DNA from: Burkholderiaceae bacterium
GTDB taxonomy: Bacteria > Pseudomonadota > Gammaproteobacteria > Burkholderiales > Burkholderiaceae_E
Assembly: GCA_016710525.1 (NCBI GenBank)
Contig: JADJVQ010000012.1
Location: 62,001 to 126,000 of the forward strand
Direction of reading: 5' to 3'
DNA length: 64,000 nucleotides
Within the stretch, counting starts at the first letter, position 1. The number at the start of each line of letters is the position of its first letter. The notes under the pieces are model-generated. The model saw only the letters and a list, made by a program, of their open reading frames with translations, was not told the DNA's origin and did no database searches. This document shows positions 17,210-26,548 of the stretch, in pieces. The translations under genes were made by a program, and so were the position numbers.

Positions 17210-18813
17210 TCAGTCGAACAGATTGGCCAGGCGCTGCTTGATGCTGTCGGCGACATACAGCGCCAGCGCCTGGATGGTGGCGGTCGGGTTCACGCCGGCC
17301 GAGGTCACGAACACGCTGCCATCGACGATGAACAGGTTCTTGACGTCGTGGCAGCGCCCCCACTCGTTGACCACCGAGCGCGCCGGGTCGGTGCCCATGC
17401 GCGCGGTGCCCATCAGGTGCCAGCCGGCCAGCTGCAGCGGCGACTCGCTGACCACGTCCCAGGCGCCGGCCGCGCGCAGGATATCGGTGCCGCGGGCCAC
17501 CGCGTGGGCCAGCATGCGCCGGCTGTTTTCGCTCAGGGTGTAGGTGGTCTTGGGCGCCGGGATGCCATCGGCATCCTTCAGCACGGGGTCGAGCGTGACC
17601 GTGTTGTGGGCTTCGGGCAGGTCTTCGCAGATCGCGACCATGCCGGCGTTGTGGCAGAAGATCTGGCGAAACGCCCGGTGATGATCGGCGCCCCAGGGGA
17701 TCTTGCCGGTGCGCATGCCGGTGTAGGCGGTGGTGACCGGGCCCTGCCCGCGGTTGATCTGGAAGGTGTAGCCGCGCACGAAGCCGCGGGTCAGGTCGGT
17801 CTCGTAGAACTCCTGGCTCCAGGTGCCGATGGGCGGGCCGCGATAGCCATCCATCTCGTGGTCGAAGTAGCCATAGATCGACGCATACGGATGGAACATC
17901 AGGTTCTTGCCGACCATGCCGCTGGAGTTGGCCAGGCCGTCCGGATGCCGCGCGCTGGCGGAATTGAGCAGCAGGCGCGGCGTGCCCACGCCGTTGCAGG
18001 CCACGATCACCACCGAGGCCGCCTGGAATTGCTCGACGCCGTCGGCATCGAAGTACAGCACGCCGGTGGCCATGCCTTCGTCATCGGTGACGATGCGGTG
18101 CACCCGGCAGCCGGTGCGCAACTCGACGCGCGCCCGGATGGCTTGCGGCCAGTAGGTGATGTCGGTGCTGGCCTTGGCACCCTGGGCGCAGCCGCCCATG
18201 CAGTGGCCCAGATTGATGCAGCGGGCCCGGCCTTCGTAGTCCTGGGTGGCCATCGCGGTGTCGGCGGCCCACCAGTGCCAGCCCAGCTTGTTCAGGCCGC
18301 GGCCCAGCGTGGTGCCGGTGCGGCCCAGCGGCACCGGCGGCATCACCGCCTCCTTGGGCGGATAGGCCGGGTCGCCGGCCAGGCCCGAAATGCCCATCAT
18401 CCGGTCGTTCAGCGCGTAGTACGGAGCCAGCGTGGCGTAATCGATCGGCCAGTCGTCGGCCACGCCATCGAGCGTGCGCACCCGGAAGTCAGACGGATGC
18501 ATGCGGGGAAATGACCGGCATACAGCACGGTGCCGCCGCCGACCCCGTTTAAGTTGGCGACCTTGATCGGCGAGTCGTCCTCGTTGATCGGGTAATCCGC
18601 GGCGTTGCGCCGGATGTTGGGGCTGACGCTGAAGTCGCCGAACTGGCGCGCCTCCCAGTCGCGGCCGTTGCTGGGGAAGTCGGTGGGCTTCACCCAGTCC
18701 CCTTGCTCCAGGCACACGATGCGCATCCGGGTGTCGGCCAGGCTCCACGCGATCGCGCCGCCCGAGGCGCCGGCGCCGACGATCAGGACATCGACCGGGT
18801 CCAGGTTCGCCAT
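17210..18813 (-). pseudogene. GMC-family oxidoreductase (FAD), frameshifted in a C run
   Basis: The N-terminal frame (start 18813) has the FAD motif DVLIVGAGASGGAIAWSLA, then NLNGVGGGTVLYAGHFP, and derails. The remainder (RMHPSDFRVRTLDGVADDWP onward, with INLGHCMGGCAQGAK and the C-terminal GVNPTATIQALALYVAD) is in the next frame and ends at 17210. The break falls in a run of four C on the coding strand (18505-18508); five would restore one 535-residue protein. The family oxidises sugars, sugar acids or alcohols. It sits between the enolase-superfamily gene (9 bases upstream) and the small-subunit gene (9 bases downstream), so the three act in one pathway. Confidence 0.88.
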
Positions 18814-18822
18814 CGTGCCGGC

Positions 18823-20040
18823 TCAGACCGTCTGGGTGCGGGCGCGTGCCGCCAGGCCATGCACCTGGATCGGCGGATGAGCGAGGATCGCGGCCTCGTT
18901 GGGCTCGGTGCCCCAGCCGGGCCGCTCGGGCATCACGAGGTGGCCATCGACGTACTCGGGCACGTGAGTGAAGAGCTCGTGGTCCCAGGCGATGCGGTCG
19001 ATGTCGACCTCCATGATGCGCAGGTTCGGCACCGCCGCGCAGAAGTGCGCGTTCATCATCGTGCACAGGTGGCCGTAGAAATTGTGGCAGGCCACGTTGA
19101 CCTCGTGCGCCTCGGCGGCGGCCGCGATCTTCATCGACTGCCACACGCCGTTCCAGGGCGTGTCGACGATGGCGACGTCGATGGCCTGGGCACGCAGGAA
19201 GGGCAGGAACTCCTGCACACCGATCAGGGTCTCGCAGGAGGCGATGGGGTGCGCGCTTTGCGACCGGATATACGCCAGCGCCTGCGGATCGAGGGTGTCG
19301 ATCTCGACCCAGAACAGGTCCTGATCGGCGATGCCGCGCAGAAAGCGCAGATAGCCCTCGGTCTTGGCATTGAAGTTCAGGTCCAGCAGGATGTCCATCT
19401 CGGGGCCCGCGGCCTCGCGCATGACCGACAGATGGTGGTTCACGCCGCGCACGATGTGCTTCTCGACGTTCAAGCCCGGCTCGAAGGGGGTGCCGAAGCC
19501 TGGCGAGAAGCCTTTGATCTTGCCGTCCTCGTAACGGAAGATGTTGGTCTTCAGGCCGGTGAAGCCCTTGTCGCGCACTTCACGGGCGAGCGCGCGCACG
19601 CCGTCGATGTCGGTGATCTCGGGCTGGTAGTGCGGGCGGCGCGCGGCCCGCCAGGTCACGCAGTGCGACCAGTACACCCGCAGCCGGTCGCGGACCTTGC
19701 CGCCGAGCAGTTCATAGCAGGGCACGCCCAGGATCTTGGCCTTGGCATCGAGCAGCGCGTTTTCGATCGCCCCCAGTGCCTGGCCGACCACGCCGCCCTG
19801 GCCCGGCCGGGTGATGCCGCGCAGGTCCTCGCGGATGCGCTCGTGCTGCATCGCCGACTGGCCGATCACCCGCGAGGCCAGGCTTTGCACGACCGCGCCC
19901 ACGCCCGGTGAACCGAAACCCTCGTCGAACTCGCTCCAGCCGACCGTGCCGTCGGCGGTGGTGACCTTGACGAAATAGTAGTTGCGCCATGCGGCGCTGC
20001 ACGACAGGGTGGTGACTTCGGTGACGCGGGGATCGGCCAT
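18823..20040 (-). CDS. Mandelate racemase/muconate lactonizing enzyme family (enolase superfamily) dehydratase
   Basis: A 405-residue enolase-superfamily enzyme. The three metal ligands appear in LLDLNFN (Asp), FWVEIDT (Glu) and ASCETL (Glu). GFTGLKTNI supplies the Lys on one face and VACHNFYGH a His on the other, so it probably abstracts a proton next to a carboxylate. Most members in such loci dehydrate aldonic or aldaric acids; the exact sugar acid is unknown. The gene precedes the GMC oxidoreductase by 9 bases. Confidence 0.85.
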   Translation of the reverse strand: MADPRVTEVTTLSCSAAWRNYYFVKVTTADGTVGWSEFDEGFGSPGVGAVVQSLASRVIGQSAMQHERIREDLRGITRPGQGGVVGQALGAIENALLDAKAKILGVPCYELLGGKVRDRLRVYWSHCVTWRAARRPHYQPEITDIDGVRALAREVRDKGFTGLKTNIFRYEDGKIKGFSPGFGTPFEPGLNVEKHIVRGVNHHLSVMREAAGPEMDILLDLNFNAKTEGYLRFLRGIADQDLFWVEIDTLDPQALAYIRSQSAHPIASCETLIGVQEFLPFLRAQAIDVAIVDTPWNGVWQSMKIAAAAEAHEVNVACHNFYGHLCTMMNAHFCAAVPNLRIMEVDIDRIAWDHELFTHVPEYVDGHLVMPERPGWGTEPNEAAILAHPPIQVHGLAARARTQTV

Positions 20041-20202
20041 GGCGCTTTCCTTTGGGATGGGCCGGCCCGACGAGCCGGTGCTTGGTGCGCATTATCGAGG
20101 CACGGGGCCTCGTCGAGGAACCCTCCGATAGCCGATTTCGATCCGATCACCAGGTGGGCCGGTTGTGCGGCGCCCCGCCCCGGAGCGGTCCCGCCAGCGG
20201 CA

Positions 20203-20958
20203 TCAGCGGATATGCGCTCCGCCGTTGACGTCCAGCGTCGTACCGGTGGTGAAGGCCGACAGATCACTCGCCAGGTACAGGCAGGCGCCGGCGATGTCCA
20301 CCGGACGGCCGATCCGGCGCAGCGGAAAAGCCCTCGCCATCTCGTGCTTGGCTTCATCGGAATTCGCGCCCCGCGAGAAATCGGTGAGGATCAGGCCCGG
20401 CGCGACCGAATTCACCCGGATGCCGTCCGGCCCGAGCTCCCTGGCCATCGCCTTGGCCATGCCGATCACGCCCGCCTTCGCGGCGCAGTAGTGCGTGCCG
20501 CCAAACACGCCGCCGCCCTGCTGCGCCGACATCGACGACATGCAGACGATGGCGCCGCTGCCGCGCGAGCGCATGTGGGGAATCACCGCCTGCGACATGT
20601 GCAGCGTGCCGCGCAGCACCACGCCGGTGACCAGGTCGTAGTCTTGCGCCGTGACATCCATCACCCCGCGCCGCTGGGTGATGCCGGCGTTATTCACCAG
20701 CACGTCGATGCGCCCGTACCGTTGGACCACCTCGGCGGCCACCGCCCGGCAGGCCGCCGGGTCGGTGACGTCGCAGACGAGCCCGAGGTGCCCGCCGCCG
20801 AGTCCGGCGGCGGCGCGCAGCGGGTCTTCGCCGGCGAGGTCGGTGATGACGACGGTGGCGCCGTGTTCGGCGAACAGCCTGGCGGTGGCCAGGCCGATGC
20901 CCCGCTCGCGCGAGGCGCCGGTGATGATCGCCACTTTATTCGTCAGCAGACCCTGCAT
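20203..20958 (-). CDS. Short-chain dehydrogenase/reductase (SDR)
   Basis: A 251-residue classical SDR with the nucleotide motif ITGASRERGIGLATA, the structural NNAG, catalytic Ser in VCMSSMSA and the active-site YCAAK. The C-terminus (GGAHIR) follows the usual TTLDVNGG. The ATG at 20958 has GGAG upstream and lies 16 bases after the VOC gene; an upstream start at 21024 would overlap that gene. Probably oxidises a sugar-acid or alcohol intermediate of the same pathway. Confidence 0.9.
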   Translation of the reverse strand: MQGLLTNKVAIITGASRERGIGLATARLFAEHGATVVITDLAGEDPLRAAAGLGGGHLGLVCDVTDPAACRAVAAEVVQRYGRIDVLVNNAGITQRRGVMDVTAQDYDLVTGVVLRGTLHMSQAVIPHMRSRGSGAIVCMSSMSAQQGGGVFGGTHYCAAKAGVIGMAKAMARELGPDGIRVNSVAPGLILTDFSRGANSDEAKHEMARAFPLRRIGRPVDIAGACLYLASDLSAFTTGTTLDVNGGAHIR

Positions 20959-20974
20959 GGTGAGCTCCGTCGCT

Positions 20975-21514
20975 CTAACGGGCCGCGTCCAGCCGGCGGA
21001 TCGGATCGGTGCCGTCCCAGGCATCGGACTTGCGCTTCACATAGCTGAAGTACTCGCCCTTGCCGCCGGTCATTTCGGAGATTTCGATGATCGCGCTGGG
21101 CAGTTCCGGGTGCACGAAGTAGCCGAAGCGTCCGCTGGTTCCCATGCGCCCGGCATGTCCTTCGACATAGCCGGCAGCAAGCAGCGCCTGGACGTGCTCG
21201 TCGAAGCGATGCTCGGTCCAGTAGGCGACGTGCTGGGCTCCTTCGCCGCTGCGCCGCAGCGAGTCGAGGTACAGGGAGGGCGCATCGTTGCGCTGCTGGA
21301 TCAGTTCGATCTGCAGGTCTCCCGAGTTGGCCAGCGCGATCGACAGGACCGGGATTGCCGATGGTTTTCCGTAGTAGCGGAATTCGGTCGTGCCGACGTC
21401 GGCCTTGTAGAACCACGGGCCGACACCCAGGTGGCCGGACCAATGGGCCATCGCCTGCTCGATGTCGTTGACCACGAAGCCGATCTGCCGGATGCCGCCG
21501 AACTTCAGACTCAT
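20975..21514 (-). CDS. VOC-family (glyoxalase/dioxygenase fold) protein
   Basis: A 179-residue protein with the VOC opening GIRQIGFVVNDIEQAMAHW. Two beta-alpha-beta-beta-beta halves follow, the second with GAQHVAYWTEHRFDE and ELPSAIIEISE. His and Glu in these places are metal ligands in the fold. The reaction cannot be assigned. The ATG at 21514 follows a GGAGGGG box. First gene of the leftward cluster, divergent from the sulfatase. Confidence 0.82.
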   Translation of the reverse strand: MSLKFGGIRQIGFVVNDIEQAMAHWSGHLGVGPWFYKADVGTTEFRYYGKPSAIPVLSIALANSGDLQIELIQQRNDAPSLYLDSLRRSGEGAQHVAYWTEHRFDEHVQALLAAGYVEGHAGRMGTSGRFGYFVHPELPSAIIEISEMTGGKGEYFSYVKRKSDAWDGTDPIRRLDAAR

Positions 21515-21736
21515 CGAACCCCTCCGGTTGCCGTCCTCGGCGTGCCGCTCGAGCGGGCGCCTGGAAACGATTGCGCATCTTAGCGGAGGATGGACAGGCC
21601 GGTCGCAGGAGCGCCATCGGCCGTTTCGCATGCCGGGCATCGAAGTGGACAGCTCTGCCGAATCGGGATTTCAATGGACGCAGTGAGTGCCCAGACCGAT
21701 CTGCTGTCCAACCCGAGTCGTTCCGAGGAGTCCGCC

Positions 21737-23287
21737 GTGTCCGAATTCGACCCTATTGCTTCGCCGACCACGAGGGTGGCCGCGCATCTGGAGCCTTCCT
21801 TCATCCATGCCGGCGATGTCGACACCGCGCAGCGCAAGATCGCCGACTTCGTCGCGCGCCGCGGCAAGCGGCCCAACTTTCTGATCTACCTGATGGACGA
21901 CGTCGGCTGGGGCGACTTCGGCTGTTATGGCGGCGGCGTGGCGGTGGGCGCGCCCACGCCCAATTTCGACAAGCTCGCGCGCGGCGGGCTGCAGCTCACC
22001 TCGTGTTATTCGGAGCCGAGCTGCTCGCCGTCGCGCGCCACGATGATGACCGGGCGCATCCCCAACCGGCACGGTCTGCACCGTCCGCCCATGTATGGCG
22101 AACCCGGCGGGCTGCAGGGCGAGCTGACGATCGCCGAGCTGCTCTCGCAGGCCGGTTACGCCACCCAGGCGGTGGGCAAGTGGCACATGGGCGAGAGCGA
22201 GGTGTCGCAGCCTCAGAACGTGGGCTTCGACGACTTCTACGGTTTCCTGTCGGTGTCGGACATGTACTCGGAGTGGCGCGATCCGCACTACTTCCCGGAC
22301 ATCGTCTATTCGGCAGCGCGCAGCGAGTGGATCAAGAACATGCCGTTCAACCGCTGCTTCGTGCACGCGACGCGCGGCGGCAAGGCGGAGAACGTCGAGG
22401 AGGTGACGATCCCGGTGCTCTCGCTGCTGGACGAGAAGTGGTGCCAGTACTCCGAGCAGTTCATCCAGCGGCGGGCCGGCAATCCACAGCCCTGGCTGCT
22501 CTATCACTGCACCCGTGGCGCGCACTTCGACAACTACCCGAGCGAGCCTTTCCTGGGCAAGTCGCCGGCTCGCCATCCGTACAAGGACACGCTGCTGGAA
22601 CTCGACCAGATCATCAGGCGGCTGACCGACGCGCTGGCGCAGACCGGCCAGCTCGAGGACACGCTGATCTTCATCAGCTCCGACAACGGCCCGCACATGG
22701 AGACCTGGCCGGACGCCGCCTTCACGCCGTTTCGCTCCGCCAAGGGCTCGACCTGGGAGGGCGGGGTCCGGGTGCCGGGCATCCTGCACTGGCCGGGCAT
22801 GATCGAGCCGGGCCGCCAGAGCGACGGGCTGTTCGACTTCAACGACATCCTGCCCACGCTGCTGGCGCTGGCCGGAGAATCGGCGCGGCTGCCCTCGGAC
22901 CGGTACATCGACGGCGTCGACCAGAGCTCGTTCCTGCTGGCCCCCGAGGGCCTGTCCAACCGCAAGTACCACTACTACTGGCTGCAGGACAATTTCTCGG
23001 CGCTGCGCTGCGGCGAGTACAAGCTGATGCGCATGGCGATCAGCGACAACGACACCGATGCGGCTGGTCCGGGCGGCTTCACGGGAGTGCTGCAGCAGTT
23101 CGCCTATTCGCGCCTTTACAACCTGTACCTGGACCCCAAGGAAACGCACAACTACCTGACGCGCAAGCTGGCCTACGTCGAGGCCTTCCAGCTCGGCATG
23201 CGGGCGCACTTCCAGACCTTCCGCAAGTACCCGCCCAAGAAGGTGATGGGGCTGGCGGCGGCGGATTCGCGGCAGGAAAATGGATGA
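21737..23287 (+). CDS. Sulfatase (arylsulfatase-type, formylglycine-dependent)
   Basis: Alkaline-phosphatase-fold sulfatase of about 516 residues. The N-terminal LIYLMDDVGWGDFGCYGG supplies metal aspartates. CSPSR inside SEPSCSPSRATMMTGR gives the cysteine (about residue 96) that becomes formylglycine. VGKWHMGE and SSDNGPH supply further active-site residues. It hydrolyses a sulfate ester. GTG at 21737 is preferred because GAGGAG lies 6 bases upstream; ATG at 21674 is in frame and would add 21 residues. No signal peptide is visible, so it may be cytoplasmic. It is divergent from the VOC-SDR-dehydratase-GMC cluster and no sulfatase-maturing enzyme is adjacent. Confidence 0.88.
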   Translation: MSEFDPIASPTTRVAAHLEPSFIHAGDVDTAQRKIADFVARRGKRPNFLIYLMDDVGWGDFGCYGGGVAVGAPTPNFDKLARGGLQLTSCYSEPSCSPSRATMMTGRIPNRHGLHRPPMYGEPGGLQGELTIAELLSQAGYATQAVGKWHMGESEVSQPQNVGFDDFYGFLSVSDMYSEWRDPHYFPDIVYSAARSEWIKNMPFNRCFVHATRGGKAENVEEVTIPVLSLLDEKWCQYSEQFIQRRAGNPQPWLLYHCTRGAHFDNYPSEPFLGKSPARHPYKDTLLELDQIIRRLTDALAQTGQLEDTLIFISSDNGPHMETWPDAAFTPFRSAKGSTWEGGVRVPGILHWPGMIEPGRQSDGLFDFNDILPTLLALAGESARLPSDRYIDGVDQSSFLLAPEGLSNRKYHYYWLQDNFSALRCGEYKLMRMAISDNDTDAAGPGGFTGVLQQFAYSRLYNLYLDPKETHNYLTRKLAYVEAFQLGMRAHFQTFRKYPPKKVMGLAAADSRQENG

Positions 23288-23317
23288 GCCGCGCTGTCAG
23301 GCTCATCGCTCGATCGC

Positions 23318-25202
23318 TTACGGGAATTCCGCTTGGAAGAACGTCGACAAGGGAATCTTCCGGGTCGTCGGGTCGCGATAGAAGTCCGACGCTTTGATAC
23401 CCAACGCGTTCCCCGCTCGCTGGTCCGGCGGCGCGTAGTCACCTTGGTCAAGAGTCTCCTTCATGGCCTCTTGCCATGAGTCGCCCCCGTCGGTGTTGGC
23501 CCATCGAATGAACTGGGCGGTCGGAAAAGCGATGACGCTCTCTGGCCGGTTGAGGTCAGCACGAAGGCCTGCGATGGTGTGCGAGATGTCGATCTTTTGC
23601 CCCTGCGCGTCGATAACAAATGCGGGGTTGTTCCGCGTCGGGAACTTCACGCTCTGCCAGCCGTCGCTCTCCGGCCCGTTCCTGAACAGCCTGATGTCGG
23701 TGAGGGGGAGTTCGCGGTTCAGGTCTATGGCCTGGTGGCTACGGGCGTGGATGGCAGCGATGATCTGGCCTCTGCTCATGTCGGGGTTGAGTGTTTCGAT
23801 ATCCTTCAACCAATTTACGAAGTCCTTGCCGCTTATCGTTGGGGCATGGTTCTGCGGGTGGTTGAGGTCGTGCGGCAAGGGGTTGCGTGACAGGGGAGGC
23901 GGATAGGTAACAGGCGCCGGTGGTGATCCAAGCAAGACCGCACCCGCGATCAACCCGAGCTTTCCAGGTCCGCCAGTAGCTGAGGGTGGCCCGACGAAGA
24001 ACTCGCCGCTGTATTCTTGGCCGTCAGCCTGCACGGTCACGTTCATCGTGCAGCCCGAGCCCGCAAGATGACGCACTTTCGCGTCGTAGAACGTGTGCCA
24101 GTGGTCGTACTCGAAGTACGACGTGGGTGTGCCGCCGCCTGCTCCTGCGAAAACCAAGTAGCCTTCTCCATCGATGCCACGAACTTCGGCGTGAAGACCT
24201 CCCCTTCGTGCGCACATCGCGTCCAGGCTTCTGAGCGGCTCTTCAACGGGCGACTCGTACTCCAAGTTCATACGCCAACCGTCAACCGTCGGTCGGTCGG
24301 ACTGTACGGCGGCTATGGTTACGGGCTGGCCCGAGGTCGATTGAACACGCGCTCGGACCCGCGCAACGTATTCGTCGCTCGAAGTACCGTCGACGCTCTC
24401 GTGTGGCAAATTGGCGAGCGGCTCCAGAATAATCACAGACTTACGCAGGAGCACCGACACCGGCGCCGGCTCCGGCAACCCCCCGGCGGCGTAGCGCTTG
24501 CCACAGGCCGCATAGTGATCGGCAATCATCCTGTCGAACGGGTCGGTTCGGCTGTCCAGCCCGAACGCATTGCCCTGGAGCAGGACGGTTGCGCCTATTT
24601 GAAGGGTGTCTTCGGCGGCGGGCTCGCCCAGCCGGAACTTGCAGCGCAAGATCACACGCTGCTGTTCGCGCTCTTCGGTTCCATCCACGGTATTGCCCGG
24701 GATTCCAAATTCCGGCCCGACTCGATCGGATCGATCGAGCGCCTCGGCCAGGCGCAGCTCGAGCCCGCCTGCAAACGGCAGATCGAACAGATGCACCGCC
24801 GGATCGACGTAGACCCGATCGGTGCCATTCGCATCTGCAGTCACTGTGCCGGCGGCGGTCGCTTCGCTATCGTCCGAGTCGGTCCCGATCTTGCCTATCC
24901 ATAGTTCCGTATGCGGATTCGCGCCGATAATCGGAATGCGCTCCTCCAGCGCACTCAGAGGAACCTCAGCCGTCTCGCCATCGACGCTACTCACACGCAC
25001 GAGGAGCTTCAAGGCGAGCCTGATCTCACCGTCCCGGTCGTGCCATCGGTCGGGCTTGACGACCACGTTGTGCTGGTGCCCGCCCCAATTTCGTCCATTG
25101 ATCTGGTTGGAACCCGGTAATCGACCAGGGTTGCGCGCCGTTGGTAGCGGTCGTCGTGGCGTCTTTCAGTTGCCTGAGGTGGGCCGACTGTTCCAACGGC
25201 AT
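23318..25202 (-). pseudogene. Large protein of unknown function, probable frameshift near the N-terminus
   Basis: The main frame runs from 25066 to 23318 (582 residues) and has no family I recognise. Upstream sequence is coding-like in another frame: an ATG at 25202 (MPLEQSAHLRQLKDATT) reads to PWSITG, after which NQINGRNWGGHQHNVVVKP continues in the main frame. A one-base shift in a GGG near 25115-25122 explains this. The short start resembles proteins encoded beside type VI secretion effectors, but that is weak recall. The middle has a Gly/Pro-rich hydrophobic patch (KLGLIAGAVLLGSPPAPVTYPPP). The C-terminal 170 residues (NWLKDIETLNPDMSRGQI, KIDISHTIAGLRADL) look like a separate globular domain. 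Eleven C precede the start codon on the coding strand. Confidence 0.6.
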
Positions 25203-25205
25203 TCC

Positions 25206-25216
25206 GGGGGGGGGGG
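25206..25216. repeat. Poly-G (11) homopolymer tract
   Basis: Eleven consecutive G on the + strand, which is C11 on the strand of the gene to its left. It lies 3 bases before the proposed start codon at 25202, where the ribosome binding site should be. Tracts of this length slip easily during replication and also during sequencing. Confidence 0.9.
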
Positions 25217-25357
25217 CGCGCGACGGGGCCCGCCAGCGCCGGGCAAAGCGCCGGATTCGCCCGCCAGGTCACCGGGTTGCGACCGGGATGCAGGAACGTC
25301 CGGGCTCGACCGCTTTGCCGATGGTGGCACCGCACGCAGCCCCGGCCCCCGGACCGC

Positions 25358-26386
25358 TCAGTCAGGCTTGATGTTGCGTTCCCTGACCACCCGCGCCCAC
25401 TTCTCGAGGTCGGCGCGGATGAAGCGTTCGAAGTCGGCCGCACTGCCACCCACCGCCAGCGCGCCGATGCCGGCGAACTTCTCCAGCACCTCGGCGCTCT
25501 TGAGCGCGGCGTTCACCTCCAGGTTCAGGCGCTCGACGATCTCGCGCGGGGTGCCGGCCGGGGCCAACAGGCCGAACCAGGCGAAGGAATCCACCGCGGG
25601 GAATCCGGCCTGCGCGAAGGTGGGCGCCTCGGGCAGTTGCGTGACCCGCTCCTGGGCGACCACCGCCAGCCCGCGCAGGCGACCCGATCGCACATGCGGC
25701 AGGGGTGTGCCCAGCGCGTTGAAGCAGGCGCCCACCTGGCCGCCGATCAGATCGTTGACCGCCGGGGCATCGCCCTTGTACGGCACATGCACCAGCGGCG
25801 CACCGCTCGACCAGGCGAGCAGTTCCATCGCCAGATGCGGCCCGCTGCCATTGCCGGGCGAGCAGATCGTCGCCTGTTTAGGATCCTTGCGAGCCAGCTC
25901 CAGGTATTCGGCCACGGTGCGCGCCGGGGAGGCGGCCGGCACCGAGAACAGCAGCGGCTGGATGACCGTCTGCGCGATGGGGACGAAGTCCTTGAGCGTG
26001 TCGTAGGGCAGCTTGCCGTACAGGGCCGGGTTCACCGTGAAGGGCGCCGCCACCCAGAACAGGGTGTAGCCGTCGGGCGCGGCCTTGGCGACGAATTCGG
26101 TGGCGATCCGGGTGTTCGCCCCCGGCTTGTTGTCCACGATCACCGACTGTCCGAGACGATTCTGCATAAACTGGCTGACGAAGCGCGCGGTGACATCGTT
26201 GGTGCCCCCGGGCGCGTAGGGCGAGACGATGCGGATCGGCTTGCTTGGCCAGGATTGGGCGGACACGGCGGGGGCGATGGCGGTCAGGGCCAGCGAGCCG
26301 AGCAGCAGCATCAGACTGCCGGCCAGGCGTCGGCGCCTGAGGGGCGGTGCTTCACGCAATTCAGTGGGCGTCGGAGTGATTGTCAT
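25358..26386 (-). CDS. Bug/TctC family periplasmic receptor (second copy)
   Basis: A 342-residue Bug protein: arginine-rich start, hydrophobic signal (LAGSLMLLLGSLALTAIAPAVSAQ), then SWPSKPIRIVSPYAPGGTNDVTAR, VDNKPGANTRIATEFV and VPYKGDAPAVNDLIGGQV. It binds a small, probably carboxylated, ligand in the periplasm. It stands alone, without TctA/TctB. It shares family, not close identity, with the receptor at 823. Confidence 0.9.
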   Translation of the reverse strand: MTITPTPTELREAPPLRRRRLAGSLMLLLGSLALTAIAPAVSAQSWPSKPIRIVSPYAPGGTNDVTARFVSQFMQNRLGQSVIVDNKPGANTRIATEFVAKAAPDGYTLFWVAAPFTVNPALYGKLPYDTLKDFVPIAQTVIQPLLFSVPAASPARTVAEYLELARKDPKQATICSPGNGSGPHLAMELLAWSSGAPLVHVPYKGDAPAVNDLIGGQVGACFNALGTPLPHVRSGRLRGLAVVAQERVTQLPEAPTFAQAGFPAVDSFAWFGLLAPAGTPREIVERLNLEVNAALKSAEVLEKFAGIGALAVGGSAADFERFIRADLEKWARVVRERNIKPD

Positions 26387-26548
26387 CGTGCCGTCCGGTT
26401 GCGGTTGAGGGCAGGTCGAGGATATCAGTCGTTCGAGGCCTTCTGGGGGCAGGCCGAAGGTGCTGCAGCCGCCGACCTGCCGCAGGTCGTCAAGGACGAG
26501 TTCGGCCCGTTCTGCGATGCCGAGACGGCGACCCGGGACGACTCAGTA

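Noticed and set aside
20096..20112. CGAGGC-5-GCCTCG hairpin between the SDR and dehydratase genes
   Set aside because: Six pairs only and no T run; could separate two units, but support is too weak.
24017..24904. Plus-strand frame within 23318-25202
   Set aside because: The opposite strand has a longer, better balanced protein; this one is arginine- and histidine-rich and has no ribosome binding site.
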